Below, one piece after another: positions 26,225-37,969 of a stretch of 64,000 nt of DNA. The stretch is taken from positions 90,907,705 through 90,971,704 of the forward strand of contig OZ025242.1 in NCBI GenBank assembly GCA_964019155.1, given 5' to 3'. The notes under the pieces are model-generated. The model saw only the letters and a list, made by a program, of their open reading frames with translations, ran no database searches and was not told the origin of the DNA. The position numbers and the translations under genes are program-made. Position 1 is the first letter of the stretch. Every line of letters begins with the position of its first letter. The DNA is from Osedax fenrisi (Eukaryota; Annelida; Polychaeta; Sabellida; Siboglinidae).

Positions 26225-26512
26225 GATGTATAGAAATTGTATAAGCAATTGACGCAGGCAATGCATGTAAAAGATATATATGTGTATGGCACTTTTATTG
26301 ATAAATTAACAAAATGGCATCTGTGATTTTGATTGGGTATTAGTCATATTTAATATGATATTATATATATAAAATATTAAAACAGTAAGCTTTTCGTCGA
26401 AATATATTCAAGTGACTTCTATCTATATCAATGAATTTAGATTATAAATATCAAAATTATTTTGAAAATAATATGATATCTTCAATAGTGAGAAATGTTT
26501 ATATGATATATC
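26225..26512 (-). repeat. Dispersed repeat family D, copy 1 (inverted)
   Basis: It matches 44595-44940 and 50275-50650 in reverse orientation. Shared blocks include CAATTGACGCAGGCAATGCA, AGCAGTAGGCTTTTCGTCG-like and TTTAGATTATAAATATCA. No ORF. Probably a non-autonomous element. Confidence 0.7.
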
Positions 26513-26559
26513 AACATTTATCTAAATACCTAAATATGTTAGGGTATTTAGTAGTAGGC

Positions 26560-26770
26560 TGCGACTTCACCCAACAAACAATTATTTAGAACTTTTGAGA
26601 ACTATAGTTCTAGAACTTTTGGGTAGTTTTGTGGACAATTAGAGCCTAAAAGTTCCAGAACTTTTGAGAACCAGGATCCCAAAAGTTCCGGAACTTTTGA
26701 GAACTAGGATCCCAAAAGTTCTGGAACTATAGTTCTCAAAAGTTCTCAAAAGTTCCGAATAAATTATATT
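26560..26770. repeat. AGAACTTTT minisatellite element, copy 1
   Basis: After ACCCAACAAACAATTATT come many copies of AGTTCTCAAAAGTTC in both orientations, ending GTTCCGAATAAATT. A related element at 35905-36165 ends AATTGTTTGTTGGGC, so the two share the same edge motif. Confidence 0.65.
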
Positions 26771-26892
26771 ATTAATTAATATATTAATGTATAATTTAAA
26801 ATAAGAAGTATTAGAAAACACAGCTTGTTTTCTATTATATACTATAATATACCTACACAAAACCTATTACTATTAATAATAATTTACCAATT

Positions 26893-27048
26893 CCCAGCTA
26901 ACAGTAATAGCCTCATAATAACAACATAATAGCAGCATAATATACTTTTAATGGCAACATAATAGCAGCATAATAGTACAATGTAAACATGTGAGGCTAT
27001 TATATATGATATTATGTTGCTATTATGAGGCTATTACTGTTAGTTGGG
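26893..27048. mobile_element. 156-bp foldback MITE
   Basis: The left arm starts CCCAGCTAACAGTAATAGCC and the right arm ends with its complement (GGCTATTACTGTTAGTTGGG). The arms are about 38 bp with two mismatches around a short AT-rich core that repeats ACATAATAGCAGCATAATA. No target duplication is obvious. Confidence 0.8.
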
Positions 27049-27599
27049 TAGGTAGAGTAGAAAAGTAATGCAGTACTCCATTAAGTCAAGATATCATATA
27101 ACAATCTGGGAGACTTTCTTAGAAATACTAATCAAATTCGGATATTTAAAAGAAAATTAGAGGGAAATGAATCATAGACCAAGAGAAGGATTATTTTAAG
27201 GCATTATTTATCATCGTGTAATATTTGGTTGATCAAATAATGAACATGAACTAGGAAATCATATATACAATAGTTACTATATATAGAGTATACTCTTGTT
27301 ATATATAATCTTGTTACACTTATTACATTGCTACATTATTTATTTTCTATTTTTTATATTCTATTATAATGATGTTTATTTTATGATTTTATATTATTAT
27401 TTATTGTTAATTTACATGTCATAAAGGTTTATTTAATAAATAATATAATATAAAAATAAAAAAGGATAATATTTTATTCAATATAATACAAATTATGTTA
27501 ACATTGATAAGTTACATGCTTAGAATACATGATAGCTACTGTAAACATTGATACGGTATATAAGTAGTAGGTTAACAGCTATGTTAACATTTAATTAAA

Positions 27600-27730
27600 T
27601 ATTAGGGTACGTGATTATTATATTTACATATCATGCAATTCAATTATGGTACATAACAGGTACTACATATCATACAATTTATTTATGGTACACGGTATCA
27701 TATAATTAGGGTACAACCAGCTAAAATTCT
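27600..27730. repeat. AGGGTAC motif cluster
   Basis: Scattered copies of TAGGGTACGTGA, TATGGTACATAACA and ATTAGGGTACAACC. The same motif recurs more densely at 31890-32095. Confidence 0.5.
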
Positions 27731-27866
27731 TTAGGGTTTACAGCAGAGTTGTTTGATTTAAATCATTTGATAAATCAATGATTTTTTTGATTTTTTTTGA
27801 TTATAAATCAACTTTTTTATAATTTGATAAAATGTAATTAATAGTTTGGATTACTATTATTAATAG

Positions 27867-28320
27867 CAAAGATTTTCCAAAGGAAAGATATAACACTTAC
27901 GCGAAATCGTGTAATTCGAATTTGTATACAAATTACCCTGGTGCCACCTATAGCGGATTACTTTTAGGAACTATGCGTTGTTTATAATGTAAATTCGTAT
28001 TTAACTATACACTTTTAAAATGTTAAATAATATGCTTTAAATTAATATTTATATGATGAAAACTAAGTGTTCATTACTAATATATAACAAACAAATATGA
28101 TATGTATGTTTTAAATGCTATAAGTATATATTTAGTGAGTAAAAGCTAATTTATATTGCATGTAATTTAATAGAGCAATGAAAACATTGTTGTATGCAAA
28201 CAGAGCCGAACCTAAATCTATTTCAGTGATTTCGATACTACTGCTAGCAGCGGTTGGGGCTATTACTAAATTACGTTGCATGCATAGGGAGTGTTATATC
28301 TTTGCTTCGCAAAATCTTTG
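27867..28320. mobile_element. 454-bp MITE with 7-bp target duplication (copy 1)
   Basis: It begins CAAAGATTTTCCAAAGG and ends GCTTCGCAAAATCTTTG. It is flanked by direct TTAATAG duplications at 27860-27866 and 28321-28327. The copy at 45945-46398 is the reverse complement and exactly the same length. It contains GGTGCCACCTATAGCGGATT. There is no transposase; superfamily is uncertain because hAT and P usually make 8-bp duplications. Confidence 0.88.
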
Positions 28321-28941
28321 TTAATAGTATTACCAATGTTATATTTATTTATGATGCTTAATTAATTTGTTTTGTAAATATTAAACTAGACATTTCTAGA
28401 AATTATTATTTAAAATAAATATAATATATTATATATATATATTTAAAATTATATTATATAAAAAACCTATTATAGAATAAAAGATCTTTAGCTCTTTGAT
28501 ATATATTTTATGCAGCATGCTATATAGTGTATTCTTTGAATGTAAAGATTTTAGCTCTTTGATATATATTTTATAATTAGTAATTATTAATTACTATAAT
28601 ATTATATTATGCATTCTTTGAAAAAAATGATTTCACAAATATTTATCTTATGTATAGTTTCTTTAATATTTAACATCAAAGAATTATATACATTCAATGG
28701 AACATTGTTAAGATCATAATATAATCATTTCATATACATTTTATATTATAATACAAAATAATAATTTAAATAACAATAAATATATTAATATTATTAGTAT
28801 TAGTTTTTTTCACCCTCCTTAAATTATGGAATTTATGTCATTATGAGTTGGCATCTATACCATACAAGTAGTTTTAAAATTATTTTTTAAGTACATTTTT
28901 AATAGAGAATATTTTTTAATATAATAAATTTATTATATATC

Positions 28942-30573
28942 ATGCCGGGAAGGAAGAGTGATATTGTATGGCTATATTTTAATAAAGTAGAAAAATTGGG
29001 AGTTAAGGGTTGTAGGGCAATATGTAAAGATTGCAAATCTGAAATGCAGGGAATAGTGAAAAGAATGAAGGCACATAAAATGAAATGTACTCCAGAAACA
29101 AGGTAAATTTAATAATATATAATATTTATAATATAAATATAAATTTTATATATTCTTATAAATTATAAGTTATAATATAAACGTATTATACTATAATACT
29201 GTATTAAATACATAATTTATAAAATGTATAAGTTAAATGGGTTAATAATTGTAGTAAATTACTACAAGTTTTTTTTCCAACATTGTTATTTATAATTAAA
29301 TATTTTAGTGAACCTGTGATTATAAAGGATGATGCGATACTAGATGCTAACCTGACACCTGATACTAGTAAAAATATAATAAATAAATCTGTGAATAATG
29401 TTCAAAGGTTTAATAATTTATGATTATGATTATGCTTATATGACAATACTAGGAAGATAAACCTATTATCATGGCAAATACAAAACGATTATTGAAATAT
29501 TTTCACATGCTGTTTTAAGAGAACTTATTAAACAAATAAATGGCTGCTACAGTATAATGTGTGATGGCACCCAGGATATTTCAGGTATTTAAATTTTATA
29601 TAAAGATTATAATTATTATAAATTAAAATAATTAATTATATTATGAAACTTTTCAGGAAACGAACAAGAATCGATATGCATTCGTCATGTCAAGGCAAAT
29701 CTTGAAGTTAAAGAAATATTTGTTGGTCTATACGAAATATCTAATACAAAAGCAGAAACTATAGCAAATATGCTAAAAGATGTATTGATAAGATTGTGTT
29801 TGTCGATAGAGAATGTACGTGGTCAGTCGTATGATGGAGTAAGTAACATGTCTGGCACATACAATGGTGTACATGCGTTAAAATGTCAGGAATAACCGCT
29901 GGCATATTACACCCATTGCACAGCTCATCGAGTAAACCTAGTCGCTCAATATTTTAGTGAACCGGAATGTATTAGATCTATATTAACCATAGTTAATGAA
30001 ATAGGACAATTGTTCTCTAATTCTATTAAATTTAGAAACACTTTCACATATTGTAAATTGATGACATTATGTCCAACCCGCTGGACAATAATAAAGGTCG
30101 CTATACAAGATACACTCAAATATTATAAAGAAATGTATGCATCTTTATATGAAATGATACATAGAAATGATATTTCTTCTGACCAATATGATAAATGCAG
30201 ATACATTATGAAAAAACTTGAAAGCGGTAATATTTATCTAGGACTGAAAGTGGCATTATGTATTTTTGAGCCATTAGATATATAGTAAAATCAATGATGG
30301 TAACAAATAATACATTATATGGTGTCAATGATTCTGTACAACTATGTTCCTTTAATATTGCAAGACATTTATATTCAAAATTATTTCATGAAATACTTAG
30401 CGATATTCAAAATGTTGCTTTCAATGAAGATATAATTAATAAAAGAAAAAGAAAAGCAAATATTAGGCATTTTATCTAATATATTATAAGTATTGTTTAT
30501 TATAAAATAAATATATCTCCAAATATATATAAATAAAAATGACAATTCATTATATGCTTATTATTAACCTATA

Positions 30574-30665
<92 letters not shown>

Positions 30666-31510
30666 ATATATATAAATTATATAATATATATTAAATAAAT
30701 ATCTATACATTAGTTATATTATCGCTTACTTATACTAAAGTTACTTATACTCAAGTTTAAATATAATAATAACACAACATTTTACAGATATAACTATAGT
30801 AGTACCATATATGGTATCGATAACAATGATGGAGAAGACTTAATTGATCATTTAAGGTAAATTATATTTGTCATATATCCTAATTTCATATCCTATATAT
30901 ATATTTATATATTATATACATACATATAATTTATACATATATAATTTAATTATATTGTAATACATATTATTTAGAGTGAACTATTAGAATGCATATGATA
31001 TTGCTACAAGAAGACTCGAAGACAAATTTAATTGTGATAGTGAATCATTAAAATCATTTTTCAATCTAAAGGATATAGTATTAAAAGAAAACTATATAGA
31101 TTCAGATTAGATTAATAAATATCCAGAATTGAATGAATTCATTTAGTTCTTAAGAACTAAAAACTGAATTACCTCTATTTAAAAGAGAGTCAAGATCCAG
31201 GTGCTTAGAAGATGCCATATTATATTATAATTCATGTATGGAAAATATAAAGAAAATATATTCCAATGTAAAAATATTGATGAAATTAATCATTGTAAGA
31301 CCAACAAGTTCAGTTGACTGTGAAAGAAGTTTTAGTAACATGCGCATCGTAAATAATTGGCTAAGAAATTCTATGGAACAAAAGAGACTGAATAGTTTAA
31401 TGATATCTAGTATTCACAGTGAAACTATCGACGAATTAAACATTGATGAATGTATGTCATCATTTGTTAGGAAAACAGAATGGAGAGAGAAGATATTCTC
31501 ATTTCATTAA
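28942..31510 (+). pseudogene. Decayed hAT-type transposase with BED zinc finger
   Basis: The first exon-like piece (28942-29102) encodes a BED-type zinc finger: IVWLYFNKVEKLG, then C-x2-C (AICKDCKSEM) and H-x4-C (AHKMKC). Later pieces at 29657-30284 carry IRHVKANLEVKEIFVGLYEI, IENVRGQSYDGVSNMSGTY, THCTAHRVNLVAQ and CPTRWT, which are hAT/ZMYM-like transposase core motifs. The end (31238-31510) carries the hAT dimerisation motif RPTSSVDCERSFSNMRIVNN. Several in-frame stops, frameshifts and AT insertions, including (TA)n at 30574-30655, break the frame. The possible 3' terminus CTTCCTGCGGCCCTAC lies at 31670-31682. Inactive. Confidence 0.85.
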
Positions 31511-31889
31511 ATCTAACATCTATTAAAAGTACCTAATAAAATGATATGTACATTTATAGACTTATTTATTTATATAATATTATTAATATCTAAAAAATGT
31601 TAATTAGTTATACAAAAAAAAAATATAATAATAATATAAATTAGTGGACCCCCCCTATGAAATATACCTTCCTGCGGCCCTACCAATAATATATATGTTA
31701 TATTATAAGCTAACTGCATGGTCTTAAATGACTCATAATAACACATCATAGGCTTCATATTTATTCTATAGAATATATTTATTAGAATATATTAAATATA
31801 TTTAATCTTTATAATAATTAAATTTAATAATTAAAACAAAATATAACTTAGTTGTTATATCAATTAATACCAGGCATATAGGTTCACTG

Positions 31890-32095
31890 TTAAAAAATAG
31901 GGTAAAGCGAATTTGATTTACAGGGTACAGATAGTTAAAATATCACAACAATTTACCATGTACCCTAAATAGGGTACACGACTTTTAAACTCACTAGGGT
32001 ACAATATATATATATTTAGGGTACATATATGTTAAATATTAGGGTACATGACTGTTAAATGCACTAGGGTACACTCTATATATGTAGTAGGGTAG
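31890..32095. repeat. AGGGTAC degenerate tandem repeat
   Basis: At least seven AGGGTAC or GTACCCT units, several within a longer TTAAACTCACTAGGGTACA-like unit. It lies just upstream of the 5' LTR. Confidence 0.65.
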
Positions 32096-32202
32096 GCCTA
32101 TACGTGAATACATTTATATAATAATAATAATTTCTAGTTGTATCTGTATCTGTATCTGTAAAATAATAGTAATTATAATATGTGTTTATATATATATATA
32201 TA

Positions 32203-32514
32203 TGTAATGGAGTCATTACTAGACCTATAGTCTTATAGTTATAATCTATATACGTACGATGTACGTCATACGCACGCACTACGCGCGTTAGGCGAGTTAT
32301 CTCTCATTAGTCGCGATACTATCATTAGCACAGTACTAACTTATCACGAAACATTATTATTATTATTATTGGAACTGAGGTAATGTGACATCTCATAATT
32401 GTATATATTCTTCCTAATCATTATTATTAATAGGGTTCTGTCTAATCGGTTATCCTAGGTGTACTGAATAAATATCAAACACTTTCTGATTATTATACTT
32501 CGGCCACGGCTACA
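32203..32514 (+). repeat. 5' long terminal repeat
   Basis: 312 bp, TG...CA ends. It contains GTTATAATCTATATACGTAC, a (TTA)n run and GTGTACTGAATAAATATC, the last with a possible AATAAA signal. Confidence 0.9.
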
Positions 32515-33179
32515 ATTGGTGACAGCGGTATTGCTACAATCTGAGCAGAGGACAGCGCTAAGGAGTTTGAGGAAGAGGTCTCGGGAAGACAACGAAACAT
32601 TTGTATTGTATATATTTATATTCACATGACATTACATAATATATACGAAATTATACGTAGCGATAATACTATACTATTACAAATATAAATGTATGACAAT
32701 AGTGGCATAGGCAAGAATAGTATAAGCATAGTATAACTTATACTGTATAAGTATAATATATATACCAACTTATAAGTTATAATTAACAATTATTTTATAC
32801 TATTATAAATATAAATTTATAATAATATTTGCATAGTCAAGCATAGGATAAGTCGATATATATATTTATATATATATATATATAAAACTGTATGTATAGT
32901 AAAATCAATATATTAAGTTATATTACATAATGATTTAAATGTAATGAAATGTACATGTTATAATTTAAATTTAGAATTATATTGAAATTTAAATTCAATA
33001 GAATTACAATTCTATAGAAATTACAATTATATAGAATTACAAATCCAATAAAAAAAAAATCAATTATAAAAGTTAGTTTTATAATTCTTAAAATAAATAG
33101 ATTTTTTTAGAATTTTCGAATTGTATATTGATTCGTTACACTCACATCTGCTTAAATTTAAAATACTACTGGGATATAT

Positions 33180-34418
33180 ATGCTATTGAGGTCGGGTAAT
33201 ATGACATCGAAAGTAGAAATAGTAGATCAGTGTAAGATGGAGTATTCAGATGTTAAGTTAGGGAAATATGATGGAAATACTAGTATAACAGAGTGGGTAG
33301 ATAAAGCAAATGCATGTGTAAAACTTAGAGGATTAAAAGGTGACATGGGTGCATCATTTTGGCTCTATCATTTAGAGGGAAATGCGAAGATAGAAGTAGT
33401 AATGATGTGTAAACATTTAACAGATATAGAATCTATAAGATCATGTTTAGAGTTACGATTTGGAGAGGTAGATACTAAGAACGAACTGGTATATAAAATC
33501 ATGTCAAGAAAACAGAAGCTTGGGGAATCAAATATAGAGTATCTAAATGTGATGTTAGAACTAGGAATGAGATTAAAGACGGTAGAGAGTGACTGGGAAG
33601 GAACGGTAAACGAGAGTATAACTAGAAATATTAGATCAGTGGGATTAAGGAGGACGTTAGGTTTGGGAAAGATAGAGGGAAGGACATTTAGTGAGGTAAG
33701 GAAGTTAGTTATACGGTGGGAAGAAATAAAAGATGAAGAAGAAATAGAAGCAAATTGCTATGCGATCAATATGAGAGATACATTCGTGAATTCAAATGAA
33801 TTAGAATTCTTAAGACACGAAAATGAAGAATTGAAGAAGAGGTTAAGCGAGGAACTTGTATTTGAATATAGGTCTGGGAAATCCAATGCGAATGCGGATG
33901 CATTGTCAAGACTGAGATGTGATGCTGATGTGAATATCAAGGTACTAAGTAGTAGAACAAAAGAAGAAGTTATCTCGGAACAGAAGAAAGATAAAGAACT
34001 TAACATGATAATGAACAAACTAGAAGAAGGGGATAGTTTGAAAAGGAAAAACTTTGTATTAGTTGATGGAATACTAATGAGTAGTCAATGGAACAAGGAA
34101 GAAACGAACAAGATTATGGTCCCAAAATCATTAATTAGAATAGTATTGGAAGGAGTGCATGAAGGACAAGGGCACCAAGGAATAGAAAGATGTACGTGGA
34201 GGGTTAACTTGGCATTTAATTGGATAGGTGAATACCGCGATATACGGAATCATGTGAATAGTTGTTCAACATGTAACAAAAGTAAAACAAGGGGTGATGG
34301 AAAAGTAAAACTGGGGAAACTAATAGTCAGCAAACCACTAGATGTAATAAGTATAGATTTTGTAAGTGTGGATAAGGCTAGCGATGGAAGAGAATACATG
34401 TCGAGGAGAAAAAAGTAA
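33180..34418 (+). CDS. Gag-integrase fusion ORF of a deleted LTR element
   Basis: A 412-residue ORF. Residues 1-220 look like a retrotransposon Gag (KLGKYDGNTSITEWVDKANA, SFWLYHLEGNAK, ELRFGEVDTKNELVYKI). After ENEELKKRLSEE the sequence switches to FEYRSGKSNANADALSRL, the linker at the end of gypsy RNase H. It then continues into the integrase HHCC zinc finger (HEGQGHQGIER, later SCSTCNKSK) and the first strand of the integrase core (DVISIDFVSVDKASDGREY), and stops. About 2 kb of pol is missing in frame. The codon pattern is AT-rich but the frame is intact, so a product could be made. Confidence 0.85.
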   Translation: MLLRSGNMTSKVEIVDQCKMEYSDVKLGKYDGNTSITEWVDKANACVKLRGLKGDMGASFWLYHLEGNAKIEVVMMCKHLTDIESIRSCLELRFGEVDTKNELVYKIMSRKQKLGESNIEYLNVMLELGMRLKTVESDWEGTVNESITRNIRSVGLRRTLGLGKIEGRTFSEVRKLVIRWEEIKDEEEIEANCYAINMRDTFVNSNELEFLRHENEELKKRLSEELVFEYRSGKSNANADALSRLRCDADVNIKVLSSRTKEEVISEQKKDKELNMIMNKLEEGDSLKRKNFVLVDGILMSSQWNKEETNKIMVPKSLIRIVLEGVHEGQGHQGIERCTWRVNLAFNWIGEYRDIRNHVNSCSTCNKSKTRGDGKVKLGKLIVSKPLDVISIDFVSVDKASDGREYMSRRKK

Positions 34419-34565
34419 TGAATAGGGTAAATCTAAAAAGAAGTGAAGGTGTAAATAGGTATGAATATAATAGGACAACTGATGGCTGATAGGGTAATAT
34501 TATGGAATGGAAATCGGGGGGTTAACTAGTTAACATAGAGTATGTTAAATTGTTGAGGGGGTGAG

Positions 34566-34882
34566 TGTAATGGAGTCATTACTAGACCTATAGTCTTATA
34601 GTTATAATCTATATACGTACGACGTACGCCGTACGTCATACGCACGCACTACGCGCTAGGCGAATTATCTCTCATTAGTCGCGATACTATCATTAGCACA
34701 GTACTAACTTATCACGAAACATTATTATTATTATTATTGGAACTGAGGTAATGTGACATCTCATAATTGTATATATTGTTCCTAATCATTATTATTGATA
34801 GGGTTCTGTCTAATCGGTTATCTAAGGTGTACTGAATAAATATCAAACACTTTCTGATTATTGTACTTCGGCCACGGCTACA
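34566..34882 (+). repeat. 3' long terminal repeat
   Basis: 317 bp, nearly identical to the 5' LTR. Differences include an extra GTACGCC unit near 34624 and single-base changes in the last 80 bp. Confidence 0.9.
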
Positions 34883-35129
34883 TATATATATATATATAAT
34901 CGTACCTTTATCAAGTATTTTTCTTTTTTTAATTTCCATTATACCACCTTCAATCCATATGCAATTAATGTATACGGCTCCTCACACTTTCCTTGCTCCA
35001 ATATATCTAAACACAATAACACATAATTAACCAAACCAGTATATTTATATGTGCACTATATATAACTAACAATTATATTAGCTAATAAAATTATAACTAA
35101 CCTAATTATATTTTAAATGTATTCCTATC

Positions 35130-35169
<40 letters not shown>

Positions 35170-35880
35170 GTGATTATATTATTATTTTTAATTTATAATT
35201 AAATGAATTAATTAATTCAATTGATAATTTAATTAATGAATGAAATTAATTAGTAATAAATGTAATATATAATATATGTATACTAATTTAATTTATAAGT
35301 AATAAAAAGTAAATAATATATAATAAATATATAAACTAATTGAATTATTTAATTAATATAAAATAAGTTATTAATGTTAATCATTGAAGGTTAATAACAA
35401 CATTTTATTTTTTAAATTAGCATATTATATTCCTAAATATGTATATATAAAATTATATTATCATTGATAATTATAATTTATCAATCATCAAATATATTTA
35501 ATTTAATTTAAAATATCTTATTATAATAATAATTATTATAATTATTATTATAATAATACCATTAAACTGATAAATATATATTATAATCTAAATAATTATT
35601 TAATAACTATTTTGAGAAGACATTCTTGTTTTTATATATTGTAATATAATTAATTCAAATGTATGTGTATAATTATAAATTAAATATTTAAATATAAAAA
35701 TATATGTACATATATTTGTTTACACTGTAATCTTAGATTTTAATTTTACCAAACTATAAATCTATAAAATATATGAATTGAATGGGTGATATCACTAATT
35801 TTAGAATTATATTAAAATCCTGGATTAAATATTATTGGAACTAAAGTCAATGATTTTGCTTCGGATGATGATTTCGTCAA
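34883..35880. other. AT-rich stretch without gene
   Basis: Extremely AT-rich, with (TA)n at 35137-35164 and inverted AATTATTATAAT motifs near 35525-35560. Nothing coding seen. Confidence 0.6.
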
Positions 35881-35904
35881 TGATTTCGCAGCCAGAAAAA
35901 AAAA

Positions 35905-36165
35905 GTTTTAAAAAAAGTTCTAAAAAGTTCCAATTATAATTATTGGAACTAAAGTTCCCAAAAGTTCTAAAAAGTTCTCAATATAAAATATTATTGGAAC
36001 TAAAGTTCCCAAAAGTTCTAAAAAGTTCTCAATATAAAATATTATTGGAACTAAAGTTCTCAAAAGTTCTAAAAAAGTTCCCATTATAATTATTGAGAAC
36101 TAAAGTTCCAAAAAGTTCTCAATAGTTCCAATAGTTCTAAAAAGTTCTGAATAAATTGTTTGTTG
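35905..36165. repeat. AGAACTTTT-type minisatellite element, copy 2
   Basis: Five to six units of about 60 bp, each with ATTGGAACTAAAGTTC, CCAAAAGTTCTAAAAAG and TTCTCAATAT. It ends AATTGTTTGTTGGGC, the complement of the start of the 26560 element. Confidence 0.75.
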
Positions 36166-36278
36166 GGCAGCGCCTCAATCGCAAAGTGAACATACACTAA
36201 ATTAAATTTCTTATCCACTTTCTTTATATCGATGATATATATATAAATACATTATCTAATTCGGATATAGATTAATTA

Positions 36279-36479
36279 TCAAAAGGAATGTTGCAGACGT
36301 TTAGTGGGTGGCTTATTTTTAAAATCTCGAAGTTTTTGATCATAATCCAAAATAAAGTAATAAACAAACTCCTCTTGAAGTAATTCTTCTGGATCTTTTT
36401 GAAATATGTCATCTATTGGAGTTTCATTTGCTGCCTTGTCACCTTTTTTTCCTTTCTTACCCTTTTTCTTTGGCCCCAT
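36279..36479 (-). CDS. Unrecognised 66-residue ORF, lysine-rich N-terminus
   Basis: The ORF runs from ATG at 36479-36477 to TGA at 36281-36279. The first 17 residues are strongly basic (MGPKKKGKKGKKGDKAA). The rest is acidic then aromatic (PIDDIFQKDPEELLQEEFVY, YFILDYDQKLRDF) and ends KRLQHSF. Composition is protein-like and unlike the AT-rich background. The PKKKGKKGKK start resembles several small ciliary proteins, but I do not recognise the family. A possible donor, GGTAAG, lies after residue 6, so it could be a first exon; the downstream acidic part argues for a single-exon protein. Confidence 0.5.
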   Translation of the reverse strand: MGPKKKGKKGKKGDKAANETPIDDIFQKDPEELLQEEFVYYFILDYDQKLRDFKNKPPTKRLQHSF

Positions 36480-37464
36480 TGAGAGAGATATATATATACG
36501 ATATATGCGTTTTGTTTAAAAAGTTCTTGCGGTTTCCATGGATATGTCAAACATAAATTACACCCTAATCTTTGTTAGGTTAAAGTTTATAATATTGGGC
36601 TATATTGCCCACTATTTTCTAACACATTTAAAAATATTAAATAAACTATAAATCATTGTACTATAGGTAGAATATTTAACCATTTATACAAATAACAACT
36701 ATTTTATAATCGATATAGATAGTCACTTGAAATATTTCTCACTAGTGACCATAGAATCTATGGTAGATGTATAGTGTAAACCCTAAGGGTGTAAACTATA
36801 AATCTATGCTAGTGACTATAATTATTGCTATTCTAGGCGAAAAATATTCACTGAACGTACTTTATAGATAAGATGGTTCAAATACAGATAATTAATCTGG
36901 CTAACTTAATATTATATTGAATATAACAGAATACCATATATTTTTAATAAGTATAATGTATCACAATACATGTTAATCATGATATCTAAAATAGATGAAA
37001 TTGGTTATCAATTTCTATGATCGATTACTCCTGGTGGTAGGATTATTATTAAAATGTATGTGGCATTTAAAATTTCAAATATTAATATTCTTTTTTTTAT
37101 CACCATGCATTTTAAAATTATTGAAATTATAGGCATTACTTATAATATATAAGATTTATCATATAGGAAAATATTTCATTTATTTTGTTAGTAATGATAT
37201 TAATATATATATTAGTTATTACTAATACAAATATTATAAATTTATATTTAAAGTTATCATAAATCACTGATTTAATCAATATTTAATAACAATAATAATA
37301 TTATTATTTTAATAATATTTAAAAATGGTGACCGCAACTTCTCTAGTTTAGATCCTAGGGTTTAGATGAATTCGAATATCCGTAGCTAAATTAATATAAA
37401 TTAAATGTACGATTTAATTCTGCATATTAAATATCAAATTCAAATAATTGTATTATATAATTAT

Positions 37465-37666
37465 GGGGGATGCACGAGTTGGGAACGGTTTTCAAAATGA
37501 TCAGCAAATTGAGGCGGGCGGCGAGCGCGCATAGCGTATACAGTTAAAAATAGATTATATGTTTATATTCAGTGAATATTATTCACGCATCAATGCCTAT
37601 CTATATCGATAATGCTTATATAAAGCAAATACGATACATATATAATATATATATATGTGTGTGTGT

Positions 37667-37726
<60 letters not shown>

Positions 37727-37743
37727 ATATGTATATGTGTGTG

Positions 37744-37787
<44 letters not shown>

Positions 37788-37960
37788 TATTTGCTTTATT
37801 TGCTATATTTGCTATTATATAAGCTTTATCGATATAGGTAGGCATTGGTGCGTGTATAATATTCACTGATTCACTGATTAACTCTATACGCTATGCGCGC
37901 TCGCCGCCCGCCTCAATTTGTTGAACATTTTGAAAACCGTTCCCAACTCGTGCAGTAACC
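37465..37960. mobile_element. 496-bp long-TIR element with 9-bp target duplication (Mutator-like candidate)
   Basis: Direct TATAATTAT copies at 37456-37464 and 37961-37969 flank an element starting GGGGGATGCACGAG and ending CTCGTGCAGTAACC. Inverted arms of about 170 bp share GAGTTGGGAACGGTTTTCAA and GGCGGGCGGCGAGCGCGCAT with few mismatches. The centre is a (TA)n/(TG)n microsatellite. Long inverted repeats with a 9-bp duplication are typical of Mutator-type elements. No transposase. Confidence 0.8.
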
Positions 37961-37969
37961 TATAATTAT

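Larger units (their letters stand above)
32203..34882 (+). mobile_element. Internally deleted gypsy-like LTR retrotransposon
   Basis: Two long terminal repeats (32203-32514 and 34566-34882) begin TGTAATGG and end GGCTACA. The 5' LTR is followed at once by ATTGGTGACAGCGG, a likely primer-binding region. The 3' LTR is preceded by a purine tract, GAGGGGGTGAG. The LTRs differ by roughly ten changes plus a short indel, so the insertion is fairly recent. The insertion is in (TA)n, so the target duplication cannot be defined. The internal region holds one ORF (33180-34418) and lacks protease, reverse transcriptase and most of RNase H. Confidence 0.9.

Noticed and set aside
27726..27820. CAGCAGAGTTGTTTGATTTAAATC as a hAT 5' terminus
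   Set aside because: Resembles some hAT ends, but no matching complementary end or target duplication was found with the hAT pseudogene downstream.
37597..37869. Overlapping ORFs of alternating Tyr/Ile or Val/Cys on both strands
   Set aside because: They translate the (TA)n/(TG)n core of the long-TIR element.
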